Shown here: one piece after another, positions 1 to 6,686 of the stretch
Layout of the letters: each line of letters starts with the position of its first letter
How positions within the stretch are numbered: position 1 is the first letter of the stretch
Assembly (NCBI GenBank): GCA_963815125.1
Contig: CAWFFM010000003.1
Span: 310,001 to 374,000, forward strand
DNA from: Actinocatenispora sp963815125
GTDB lineage: Bacteria; Actinomycetota; Actinomycetes; Mycobacteriales; Micromonosporaceae
DNA length: 64,000 nucleotides
Direction: 5' to 3'
Program-made: the position numbers and the translations under genes
The notes under the pieces: generated by a model
Seen by the model: only the letters and a program-made list of their open reading frames with translations
What the model was told of the DNA's origin: nothing
The model's database searches: none

Positions 1-376
1 ACTTGCGATGGTCGCGACCCAACTGCTGGAGTACCGGGACGAGCTGCGGCAGGTTGTCCAGTGCCTCGGCCAGCCCGATCAGCGCGCTGAACAACCGGTC
101 GGTGGTGGGGCTCAGGTCGGCCGGGAACAGGGCCCGCAGGTACGGCCGGCCGGTGAACAGCCGGGCGTAGAACTCGCGGACCACCTCGTCGGCCGCGGAT
201 CCGATGGCCTCCAGGCTGTCCACCAGCAGTACCTGGTCGGTCAGCCGTTGCGGATAGTCGGCCGGTCGACGCCGGGCCTTCGGCACCTGCGGCCCGTCGT
301 CGCGCAGCGACCGCCGCAGCTGCATGGCATGGTGCAGCGCGAGCAGCTGCTCGTAGTCCTTGCCCGCGTCGCTCAT
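1..376 (-). CDS. Globin-domain protein, flavohaemoglobin-like (N-terminal part only)
   Basis: Only the first 125 codons lie in the window; the gene reads leftward from an ATG at 376 and runs off the left edge. After a basic, probably disordered stretch (residues 1-45) there is a bacterial globin pattern: EFYARLF at 68-74, RALFP at 81-85, and LGRDHRK at 119-125, where His123 fits the proximal haem ligand. In actinobacteria such globin domains are often fused to a ferredoxin-reductase-like FAD/NAD module and act in nitric oxide or oxygen chemistry; whether that module is present here cannot be seen. A single-domain globin is the alternative. The 279 nt between this start and the next gene hold no other feature I can support. 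Confidence 0.75.
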   Translation of the reverse strand, partial: MSDAGKDYEQLLALHHAMQLRRSLRDDGPQVPKARRRPADYPQRLTDQVLLVDSLEAIGSAADEVVREFYARLFTGRPYLRALFPADLSPTTDRLFSALIGLAEALDNLPQLVPVLQQLGRDHRK

Positions 377-655
377 GACGACTGCTCGCTCCGGCGGTTC
401 ATCCGTGTCCTTCTGCAGCAGGTTGTCCGAGTCCGGATAGTGTCAGGAAACCGGCCGTGATGTAAGCCCGGACGATGCGTGATACTCAGCCGGTTCGGGA
501 TCGACGCACATGAGCTGACGATGACCGCCCGCCCCTGTTCTTTCGAAGGTTCGCTGCGTACCAGCTTGTCAGATCGGCACCGGTCGCTCCGCACTCCGGT
601 GTGCGTCGGTACGCGATACTGCCGGGGTCAGGAAGGTTCTTCCCGGAAGGTGTGC

Positions 656-1030
656 ATGTACCCGACCAACCAGATGCACGAACACCGTTGGCTCAAGGTG
701 GATGTGCTGGCGGCGAATCCGCAGGTACTGATCGACTACCCGCACCGGTACGTCTTCCTGGTCACCGCCACGACGGGGTACGGCGAGGCGCCGGAACTGT
801 TGCAGCACACGCTGGGGTCCACCAACCAGCTGTGGCCGGCGCAGCTGTTCTGGGCGGTGGAGGTGCTGGAACCGCAGGGCTGGGAGCCGGTCGCCTGGGA
901 CCTGTCCGGCCAGACCGTGGGCGTGGTGATGCGGCGGGTCGCCGGCGCCGGCTACGACGCCCCCACCAGCTACGAGGTGACGCCCGCCACCAGCTACGAC
1001 GTGACGCCGCCGACCAATCAGTGGACCTGA
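656..1030 (+). CDS. Conserved-looking hypothetical protein
   Basis: This 124-residue protein is not one I recognise. The ATG at 656 is preceded by GGAAGG about six bases upstream, which favours it over the longer reading frame that stays open further left. It is soluble-looking and aromatic-rich (Trp at several positions), with no signal peptide or membrane segment. The last 30 residues contain two near-copies of a TSYxVTP motif (PTSYEVTP and ATSYDVTP), a short degenerate repeat. It lies 47 nt upstream of the phosphoglycerate mutase gene on the same strand, so co-transcription is possible, but no functional link is evident. Confidence 0.6.
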   Translation: MYPTNQMHEHRWLKVDVLAANPQVLIDYPHRYVFLVTATTGYGEAPELLQHTLGSTNQLWPAQLFWAVEVLEPQGWEPVAWDLSGQTVGVVMRRVAGAGYDAPTSYEVTPATSYDVTPPTNQWT

Positions 1031-1077
1031 GTACCGCCGCTTCCCGGCCCGTACGCCGGTACGCCATGATGGGCGCC

Positions 1078-1938
1078 ATGAGTGTGGGAAGACTGGTGCT
1101 GGTACGGCACGGCGAGAGCGAATGGAACGCCAAGAACCTGTTCAGCGGCTGGGTCGACGTGAACCTCAACTCCACCGGTGAGGACGAGGCCCGGCGCGGC
1201 GCCGAACTGCTGAACGCGCACGGCATCGCGCCGGACGTGGTGCACACCTCGCTGCTGCGCCGCGCGATCCGTACCGCCGAGCTCGTACTGCACGGCATCG
1301 ACCGGCACTGGATCCCGGTGCACCGTTCCTGGCGGCTCAACGAGCGGCACTACGGCGCGCTGCAGGGCAAGAACAAGAAGGAGACCCTGGCGGAGTTCGG
1401 CCAGGAGCAGTTCATGATCTGGCGCCGGTCGTACGACACGCCGCCGCCGGAGATCGCCGAGGACGCCGAATACTCGCAGGCCGGTGACCCGCGGTACGCC
1501 CAGCTGCCGCCGGAGCTGATGCCGCGTACCGAATGCCTCAAGGACGTGCTGGAACGGGTACTGCCCTACTGGTACGACGCGATCGTGCCGGATCTGCTCG
1601 CCGGCCGCACCGTACTGGTCGCGGCGCACGGCAACTCCCTGCGCGCCCTCATCAAGCACCTGGACGGCATCTCCGACGACGACATCGTCGGGGTGAACGT
1701 GCCGACCGGCATCCCGCTGTGCTACGAACTCGACCAGGCGCTCCGGCCGGTCAAGTCCGAGTACCTGGACCCGGAGGCCGCTGCCGCCGGTGCCGCCGCA
1801 GTCGCCAACCAGGGCCGCTACCACGACCCCACGACCCCACGACCCCACGACCCCACGCCACGACCCACGACGCCACGACGCATTTTCCCCGAATTGTCGT
1901 TAAGTGAGTTTTGTTCCGCGGACATTCAGGGAAAATGA
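1078..1938 (+). CDS. gpmA: 2,3-bisphosphoglycerate-dependent phosphoglycerate mutase
   Basis: Cytosolic glycolytic enzyme interconverting 3- and 2-phosphoglycerate. The RHGESEWN signature at residues 10-17 carries the phosphorylated His11, LNERHYGALQGKNK is the conserved substrate loop, and AAHGNSLRALIKHLD carries the second catalytic histidine. I start at the ATG at 1078; an in-frame ATG at 1066 is possible and CATGAT lies 7 nt before 1078. The family normally ends near residue 247 (about 245-250 aa), where AVANQGR is seen here. This frame continues for 39 more residues (rich in His, Pro, Thr and Arg) through a CCACGACC tandem repeat and ends inside a 20-bp inverted repeat. The tail looks like a repeat-driven loss of the ancestral stop. 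The position upstream of senX3-regX3 matches mycobacterial gpm1. Confidence 0.95.
   Translation: MSVGRLVLVRHGESEWNAKNLFSGWVDVNLNSTGEDEARRGAELLNAHGIAPDVVHTSLLRRAIRTAELVLHGIDRHWIPVHRSWRLNERHYGALQGKNKKETLAEFGQEQFMIWRRSYDTPPPEIAEDAEYSQAGDPRYAQLPPELMPRTECLKDVLERVLPYWYDAIVPDLLAGRTVLVAAHGNSLRALIKHLDGISDDDIVGVNVPTGIPLCYELDQALRPVKSEYLDPEAAAAGAAAVANQGRYHDPTTPRPHDPTPRPTTPRRIFPELSLSEFCSADIQGK
1821..1880 (+). repeat. CCACGACC tandem repeat array at the 3' end of gpmA
   Basis: About seven imperfect copies of the 8-nt unit CCACGACC, some shortened to CCACG, run through the last codons of the mutase gene and encode its His/Pro/Thr/Arg-rich tail. The unit is the reverse complement of the CGTGG-based units at 2021-2110, so the two arrays form the outer arms of a large inverted structure. 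Confidence 0.85.
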
Positions 1939-2019
1939 CCCTTGAAGGCGCGCGGTTGGTGCATTTTCCCTGAATGTCCGCAGCCCGAAAGGTGCATAGC
2001 GCGCTTTCGGGGAAAATGC
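1880..2019. repeat. Nested perfect inverted repeats (hairpin/terminator-like)
   Basis: Three nested or adjacent inverted repeats occupy this intergenic stretch. Inner: a perfect 20-bp pair, 1918-1937 with 1962-1981, around a 24-nt spacer; the mutase stop codon (1936-1938) lies in the left arm. Outer: a perfect 14-bp pair, 1880-1893 with 2006-2019 (GCATTTTCCCCGAA and its complement). A third 8-bp pair lies at 1984-1991 with 2004-2011. Between convergent gpmA and the leftward lacI-type gene this could serve as a bidirectional terminator, but it is far larger than needed. It is also more AT-rich than its surroundings, which suggests a mobile palindromic element. Confidence 0.85.
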
Positions 2020-2020
2020 C

Positions 2021-2110
2021 GGCCCGTGGTCCGTGGTCCGTGGCCCGTGGCTCGTGGTCCGTGGCCCGTGGCTCGTGGCCCGTGGCCGTGGCCGTGGTGC
2101 TGGTGCTGGT
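2021..2110 (+). repeat. CGTGG-based tandem repeat array
   Basis: About ten copies of a 7-nt unit of the form CCGTGGY/CTCGTGG decay rightward into GTGCTGGTGCTGG. The core CGTGG is the complement of the CCACG core of the array at 1821-1880, on the other side of the nested inverted repeat. It ends just before the 3' end of the leftward LacI-type gene. Confidence 0.8.
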
Positions 2111-2124
2111 GCGCTGGCTACGGG

Positions 2125-3210
2125 TCAGTGCATTCGGGGGCCGGAGCTGGTGGAGCGGCGGACCACCAGTTCAGGGGCGAAGACGAAGTCGGCGTGCGTG
2201 GTGGGGGTGCCGCCGATCTCTTCCAGCAGGGCGTCCACGGCGGCCAGGCCCATCGCCTCGACCGGCTGGCGGATCGTGGTCAGTGGCGGGTCGGTGAAGG
2301 CGATCAGCGGTGAGTCGTCGAACCCGATCACCGACACGTCGCGCGGTACCCGCAGCCCACGGTCCCGGATGGCCCGGATCGCGCCGAGGGCCATCAGGTC
2401 GCTGGCGCAGACCAGCGCGGTGCAGTGCCGGTCGAGGAGGGCGCCGGCGGCGGCCTGGCCACCTTCGACGCCGAACAGGGAGTGCTGTACGAGGTCCTCG
2501 TCGGCCTGGCCGAAGTTCTCGGTGAGCGCGGCGGCGAAGCCTTCGATCTTGCGCAGTACCGGGACGAACCGGCGTGGCCCCACGGCGAGGCCGATCCGTT
2601 CGTGGCCCTGCCGGGCCAGGTGGTCCACGGCCAACCGCATCGCGGCGGTGTCGTCGGTGGAGATGAACGGCGCGCTCACCGCGTCGCTGTAGCCGTTGAT
2701 CATCACGAACGGCACGCCCAGGCCGACCAGTCGGGTGTAGCGGCTCATGTCGGCGGTGGAGTCGGCGTGCAGGCCGGAGACGAACACGATGCCGGTGACC
2801 TCGCGTTCGATCAGCGACTCGACCAGTTCGTCCTCGGTGGAGCCGCCGGGTGTCTGGGTGCACAGCACCGGGGTGTACCCGTACCGGGTCAGGGCACGTT
2901 CGATGACCTGTGCGAACGCGGGGAAGATCGGGTTGTTCAGTTCGGGGGTGATCAGGCCGATGAGTCCGGCGCTGCGTCGGCGGAGTTTCGCGGGCCGCTC
3001 GTAGCCCAGTACGTCGAGGGCGGTGAACACGCTCTGCCGGGTGGATGCGGCCACGCCGGGCCGGTCGTTCAGCACGCGGCTGACGGTCGCTTCGCTGACA
3101 CCGGCCTGTGCCGCGATGTCCGCCAGTCTTGGCCCCACGTCCTGAGACTGTACCGGCCCGCCGGCGCGGCTGTTCCCAGCCGGCCGACGGGCCCGCACGC
3201 TCAGCGCCAC
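2125..3210 (-). CDS. LacI/GalR-family transcriptional regulator
   Basis: DNA-binding repressor of the LacI family. The N-terminal helix-turn-helix plus hinge helix is clear (RLADIAAQAGVSEATVSRV, then YERPAKLRRRS), followed by a periplasmic-binding-protein-like sugar sensor starting at GLIGLITPELNNPIFP, with the usual IGFDDSPL and TTIRQPVEAMG segments near the end. The open frame begins at a GTG at 3210 that overlaps the amylase stop by 10 nt. A GTG at 3138, just before GPRLADIA, would put the helix-turn-helix at the usual N-terminal position and is a good alternative; neither has a convincing Shine-Dalgarno. It lies directly downstream of the alpha-amylase gene on the same strand, so by analogy with MalR/Reg1 of Streptomyces it probably controls starch or maltodextrin use. 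Confidence 0.9.
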   Translation of the reverse strand: MALSVRARRPAGNSRAGGPVQSQDVGPRLADIAAQAGVSEATVSRVLNDRPGVAASTRQSVFTALDVLGYERPAKLRRRSAGLIGLITPELNNPIFPAFAQVIERALTRYGYTPVLCTQTPGGSTEDELVESLIEREVTGIVFVSGLHADSTADMSRYTRLVGLGVPFVMINGYSDAVSAPFISTDDTAAMRLAVDHLARQGHERIGLAVGPRRFVPVLRKIEGFAAALTENFGQADEDLVQHSLFGVEGGQAAAGALLDRHCTALVCASDLMALGAIRAIRDRGLRVPRDVSVIGFDDSPLIAFTDPPLTTIRQPVEAMGLAAVDALLEEIGGTPTTHADFVFAPELVVRRSTSSGPRMH

Positions 3211-5024
3211 GTGTCGTTGATGTCCATCGTGGTGCCGCCGGCGGTGGCGGTACGGTTCGGGTCGCTCTCCCAGGTCACCGTGCCGTTGCCGTCCTTCTTG
3301 ATGTACTTGTACTGGAATGCCGTGCCGGTCGGCAGGCCGGCGGTGCCGGCCCAGACCGGGTACGTCGCCGCGGACAGCGGCACCGCGCGGGAGGTGTCCC
3401 AGGAGCCGAGCGCCGGGATCGAGCCGACCACGTACACGTTCTGACCCAGGTTGGTGGTGGCGTTGACGTGGAAGGTCACCGCGGTGGTGCCGGAGGTGCC
3501 GCCGACCCTGGACGCCGCGTCGATGGCGACCGAGTCCATGGCGCCGACCTGGATGGCGGCGTTGCCGGATCCGTCCACGGTCACGGTCGGTCCGGTGCAG
3601 CTGCCGCCGGAGACGCTGCCGTGCACCACGTCGCAGTACACGCCGGACGGCAGCCCGGTGGCGAAGGTACGGCTGAGCGTGCCGCCCTCCTTGTCGATCG
3701 CCATGAAGCCCTTGTCACCGCGGCTGAACGCGATCTGGTTGCTGCCGTCGGACCACCAGTTGCCGATGCCGGTTCCGGCGACCGCGTTGTGGAAGCCGAC
3801 CATGCCGGTGACCTGTGCCCGGCGGTGCTCACATTCCCAGCCGTTTCCGCAGGACACTGTGGACACCATGCCGTTGCCGTCGGCCGGCGGTGACTGGTCG
3901 TTGTTGCTGAAGTCGAAGCTGGACATGACATTGGGCGTGCCGTAGTTCCAGCCGAGCATGAACTCGTCGGCCAGCGTGTACGTCGTACCGTCCTTGTAGG
4001 ACAGTGTGCTGCCGTTGCGCTGGGTGTCATGGTTGTCCACGAAGGACACTGCCTTGCCGCTGGGTTCCATGCCGGAGTTGCCGAAGTTCTGCAGGTCGGC
4101 GATGTTGCCGCCGCCGAACGTCGACTTGAGTGTCTGGCCGTAGCGGAACTCCAGCAGGCTGCCGGTGCCCTCGTACTGTGAGGGCTGCACCGCGTCGCCC
4201 GCGCCGTACATGACCTCCTGGAAGATGTACGCCGAGCGGGTCAGCTTGCTCTCGATCGCGGCCAGGTCGTTGGTGTTGATGTGCTTGGCGGCGTCCACCC
4301 GGAAGCCGTCCACGCCGAGGCCGAGCAGGTCGTTGAGGTAGCCGGCGATCTTGCCGCGTACGTAGTCGCTCTCGGTGCGCAGGTCCGAGAGGCTGACCAG
4401 TTCACACTCCTGTACCTCGGTCTGGCTGCCGTAGTTGTGGATCTGGCCGTCGGACTCGGGGCAGTCACCGGGGTAGTGGTGGAAGTCGTTGCTGGAGTAG
4501 AGCCCCGGGTAGTCGTACTTGTCCGGGAAGGTGGTGCCGCCGTAGCCGGTGTTGCCCTGCCCGGTCATGTGGTTGATGACCGCGTCGGCGTACACCTTGA
4601 CGCCGGCCGCATGGCAGGCGTTGACCATCGCACTGAACTGGCTGCGGTTGCCCATCCGGCTGGTGAGCTGGTAGCTGACCGGCTGGTACACCTCCCACCA
4701 GGGGTGGTTGGCGACGGTCACGGATTCCTGCGGCGGGGACACCTGTACGGCGCCGTACCCCGCGGGCCCGAGGCGGTTGGTGCACTCGCCGGCGACCGAG
4801 GTCCATGGCCACTCGAACAGGTTGGCGATGACGTCGTGGCCGGCCGTGACCCGGGGCCTGCCGGTGGCGTGGTGGGGGTGGTGCGCGGCGGCGTGGCGGG
4901 CGGCGGCCGTCTGTGGGGGCGCGGCGAGTGCCGGGCCGGTCGAGGCGAACAGTACGGCCGCCGAGGCGGCGGCGAGCGCGGTGGACGCGAGCCCGCGGGT
5001 GAGGGTTCTTCGGCTGAGGATCAA
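3201..5024 (-). CDS. Secreted alpha-amylase (GH13) with C-terminal starch-binding domain (CBM20)
   Basis: Extracellular endo-amylase hydrolysing alpha-1,4-glucans. I start at a TTG at 5024 because GGGAGGT precedes it by a few bases and the signal peptide then begins at once: LSRRTLTRG, a hydrophobic core and ALAAPP; the paired arginines make Tat export possible. The four GH13 regions are present: DAVINH at about 147-152, GFRVDAAKH with nucleophile Asp244, EVMYG with acid/base Glu270, and FVDNHD with Asp333. The last 100 residues (VTFHVNATTNLGQNVYVVGS through NRTATAGGTT) form a CBM20 domain that binds raw starch. Total 607 aa, typical for actinomycete amylases. Its promoter region holds LacI-type operator-like repeats (5147-5178), and a LacI-type regulator follows it on the same strand. 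Confidence 0.95.
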   Translation of the reverse strand: MILSRRTLTRGLASTALAAASAAVLFASTGPALAAPPQTAAARHAAAHHPHHATGRPRVTAGHDVIANLFEWPWTSVAGECTNRLGPAGYGAVQVSPPQESVTVANHPWWEVYQPVSYQLTSRMGNRSQFSAMVNACHAAGVKVYADAVINHMTGQGNTGYGGTTFPDKYDYPGLYSSNDFHHYPGDCPESDGQIHNYGSQTEVQECELVSLSDLRTESDYVRGKIAGYLNDLLGLGVDGFRVDAAKHINTNDLAAIESKLTRSAYIFQEVMYGAGDAVQPSQYEGTGSLLEFRYGQTLKSTFGGGNIADLQNFGNSGMEPSGKAVSFVDNHDTQRNGSTLSYKDGTTYTLADEFMLGWNYGTPNVMSSFDFSNNDQSPPADGNGMVSTVSCGNGWECEHRRAQVTGMVGFHNAVAGTGIGNWWSDGSNQIAFSRGDKGFMAIDKEGGTLSRTFATGLPSGVYCDVVHGSVSGGSCTGPTVTVDGSGNAAIQVGAMDSVAIDAASRVGGTSGTTAVTFHVNATTNLGQNVYVVGSIPALGSWDTSRAVPLSAATYPVWAGTAGLPTGTAFQYKYIKKDGNGTVTWESDPNRTATAGGTTMDINDTWR

Positions 5025-5146
5025 CGGACCTCCCGGAGGTGACAGCCGCTGCGACGGGGTGGCAGCGAAATGAGGAGTGTGCGGCCATCTGATGACATAT
5101 GACCCTGGCGGCACACCCGTACCGCTGTCAAGACATTCCTGGAAGT

Positions 5147-5178
5147 CTTTGTAAAACTTTGCAGAAAGATCTTGCAAG
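5147..5178 (-). promoter_or_regulatory. Operator-like repeats and putative promoter of the amylase gene
   Basis: On the + strand three related units follow each other at about one helical turn: CTTTGTAAAA, CTTTGCAGAA and the palindrome CTTGCAAG. Such CTTGCAG/CTGCAAG elements are the known binding sites of MalR/Reg1-type LacI regulators in front of Streptomyces amylase genes. Read leftward, TTGCAA and TTACAA are 17 nt apart and could be the -35 and -10; a TTGACA at 5126-5131 is a second candidate -35. Binding is an inference. Confidence 0.55.
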
Positions 5179-5237
5179 CATGCGGGCCGAGCCTGCCCGA
5201 CCGGGCAGCTCCGAAGAGACATCCGGCAGGGACGACA

Positions 5238-5275
5238 GATCCGCCTGTCGCAACTGCAGCTGCGACAGGCGGATC
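5238..5275 (-). terminator. Rho-independent-like terminator hairpin
   Basis: A perfect 15-bp inverted repeat (GATCCGCCTGTCGCA, 5238-5252, with its complement at 5261-5275) around an 8-nt loop lies 25 nt downstream of the stop of the leftward membrane-protein gene that ends at 5301. It separates that gene from the amylase promoter. There is no clear T-tract, as is common in high-GC actinomycetes. Confidence 0.8.
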
Positions 5276-5300
5276 TCGTACCAGCACGGACCGACGGTGG

Positions 5301-5801
5301 CTACGGCAGCACCTTTGTCCGTCCCGGATCGTCGAGCGTTTCCGAGGGCGGCTCGGCGGACTGCCTGATCGGGTCGGACGCCAGGCCGGGCAGATTGTCG
5401 GGGTTCTCGGTGGTGAACCGGCGCCGCCGGGCGTAGAGGTAGATCGCCAGCGCGATGCCCAGACCCAGCGGGATCGCCGCGATCAGCTCCCGGAAGAACC
5501 ATCCTCCGGCGCCCAGCTCCAGGCGGGTGGTGGCGGACTGGTCGTCCTTCTCCCGTACCTTGACCGTCTCCCCGACCTGCTGGCGGGTGGCACCGTCGAT
5601 ACCGCCATGGTGGATGACCCCGTTATCGGCCAGCCAGTGACCTGTGCAGTAGGCGTCGGCGCCCTTGCCCTGACAGTTCGTGACGCTGGCCGTGACCACC
5701 GGGTTCGACAGGTATGACGGTCCGGTCGCGTAGTACGCGCCGCCGGCCAGGAGGGCCACCGACAGGACAGCGACGGCCACGCCACGCCGATTGATGTACA
5801 T
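5301..5801 (-). CDS. Membrane protein of unknown function with two transmembrane segments
   Basis: A 166-residue protein I do not recognise. From the ATG at 5801 it begins MYINRRG followed by a hydrophobic helix (about residues 8-26), then an extracytoplasmic region of about 85 residues with two cysteines (TNCQGK, AYCTGHW) that could form a disulfide, and a second helix (about 110-130) followed by YARRRRFTTENP and an acidic, disordered cytoplasmic tail. The topology recalls other actinobacterial DUF3592-type membrane proteins, but I cannot assign it. No Shine-Dalgarno is evident; a longer start nine codons upstream is open. It is the last gene before a strong terminator. Confidence 0.6.
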   Translation of the reverse strand: MYINRRGVAVAVLSVALLAGGAYYATGPSYLSNPVVTASVTNCQGKGADAYCTGHWLADNGVIHHGGIDGATRQQVGETVKVREKDDQSATTRLELGAGGWFFRELIAAIPLGLGIALAIYLYARRRRFTTENPDNLPGLASDPIRQSAEPPSETLDDPGRTKVLP

Positions 5802-5859
5802 GGGTGAAAGCCTAGAGGTACCGGGCAACTTCTCCCGTTCGCCGCCGGGCGGGCGCCGG

Positions 5860-6507
5860 TCAGGCGTTGTCCGGTGCCTCCCCGGTGACCAGGTAGATCA
5901 CCTGTGCGGCGGCGTTCACCGCATGGTCGGCGTACCGCTCGTAGAACCGGCCCAGCAGCGCCGCGTCGACGGCAGCCGCGACACCGTGCTTCCAGTCGCC
6001 GAACAGGATGCCGAACATCTGTCGGTGCAGCGCGTCCATCACGTCGTCGTCGCTGTCCAGTTCGGCCGCGACGGTCGCATCCCGGGCGGCCACCACCCGC
6101 GCCATCTTGTCCGCCATCCGGCCGGCCACCTCGGCCATTCCGCCGAACACCTCGGTCAGTTCCGAGGGCAGGGTCCGTTCCGGGAAGCGGCGCAGCGCGG
6201 TGGTCGCGACGTGCTGCGCGAGGTCACCCATCCGTTCCAGGTCGGCGGCCACCCGCTGGGCGGTCAGTACCATCCGCAGGTCGGACGCGACGGGAGCCTG
6301 CAACGCGAGTAGACCGTAGGTACGTTCCTCCACCCGGGCCCGCGCCGCGTTGATGAGGGGTTTCGCGCTGATCACCCCTTCGGCGGCGGTCGCGTCGGCA
6401 TCCAGCAGCCCACGGGTCGCGTCGCGCATGGCGGTACCGACACCGTCCGCCATCTCCGACAGCAACTCGCCGACCTCGGTCAACTGGACCCGGTATTCCT
6501 CGCGCAT
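5860..6507 (-). CDS. phoU: Phosphate-signalling accessory protein PhoU
   Basis: PhoU is a cytosolic helical-bundle protein that links the Pst phosphate transporter to the SenX3/PhoR-type kinase and keeps the Pho regulon off when phosphate is plentiful. The 215-residue product shows the two PhoU repeats: MREEYRVQLTEVGELLSEMA opening the first, ERMGDLAQHVA with the metal-binding ExxGD pattern near residue 76, and a second repeat ending ERYADHAVNAAAQ. The ATG at 6507 is preceded by GGAAGG; the frame is open further upstream but that part is low-complexity and overlaps the promoter region. It is divergent from senX3, with a 179-nt shared control region containing PHO-box-like repeats. Confidence 0.95.
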   Translation of the reverse strand: MREEYRVQLTEVGELLSEMADGVGTAMRDATRGLLDADATAAEGVISAKPLINAARARVEERTYGLLALQAPVASDLRMVLTAQRVAADLERMGDLAQHVATTALRRFPERTLPSELTEVFGGMAEVAGRMADKMARVVAARDATVAAELDSDDDVMDALHRQMFGILFGDWKHGVAAAVDAALLGRFYERYADHAVNAAAQVIYLVTGEAPDNA

Positions 6508-6575
6508 TCCCGCTGCCTTCCGCTGTGGCGGTCCGTCCCTACCTGGCCGAAGGTAGGTCGGTCCGGCGTCCTGCC

Positions 6576-6614
6576 GGTGAACAGCGGTGAACTCTGTCTT
6601 CCCGGGGTGTGAAC
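6576..6614 (-). promoter_or_regulatory. PHO-box-like GTGAAC/GTTCAC repeats between phoU and senX3
   Basis: GGTGAAC occurs at 6576-6582 and 6586-6592, and a third GTGAAC at 6609-6614. Read on the minus strand these are GTTCACC repeats, the core of PhoP/RegX3-type PHO boxes in actinomycetes, although the first pair is 10 nt rather than 11 nt apart. The position between phoU and the SenX3-RegX3 operon makes autoregulation and phosphate control likely. Confidence 0.55.
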
Positions 6615-6686
6615 AATCCGGAAACCGGGAGTGCTTTGTCCTGGATTGCCGCTTCGTTCGGGTGTTCTCCGACCTACCATCTCCCC

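Noticed and set aside
8..460. 150-residue + strand frame at the left edge
   Set aside because: The minus strand encodes a recognisable globin domain in the same place; the + frame is its shadow.
3201..3210. Overlap of amylase stop and LacI start as proof of translational coupling
   Set aside because: The LacI start is uncertain (GTG at 3210 or 3138), so coupling cannot be claimed.
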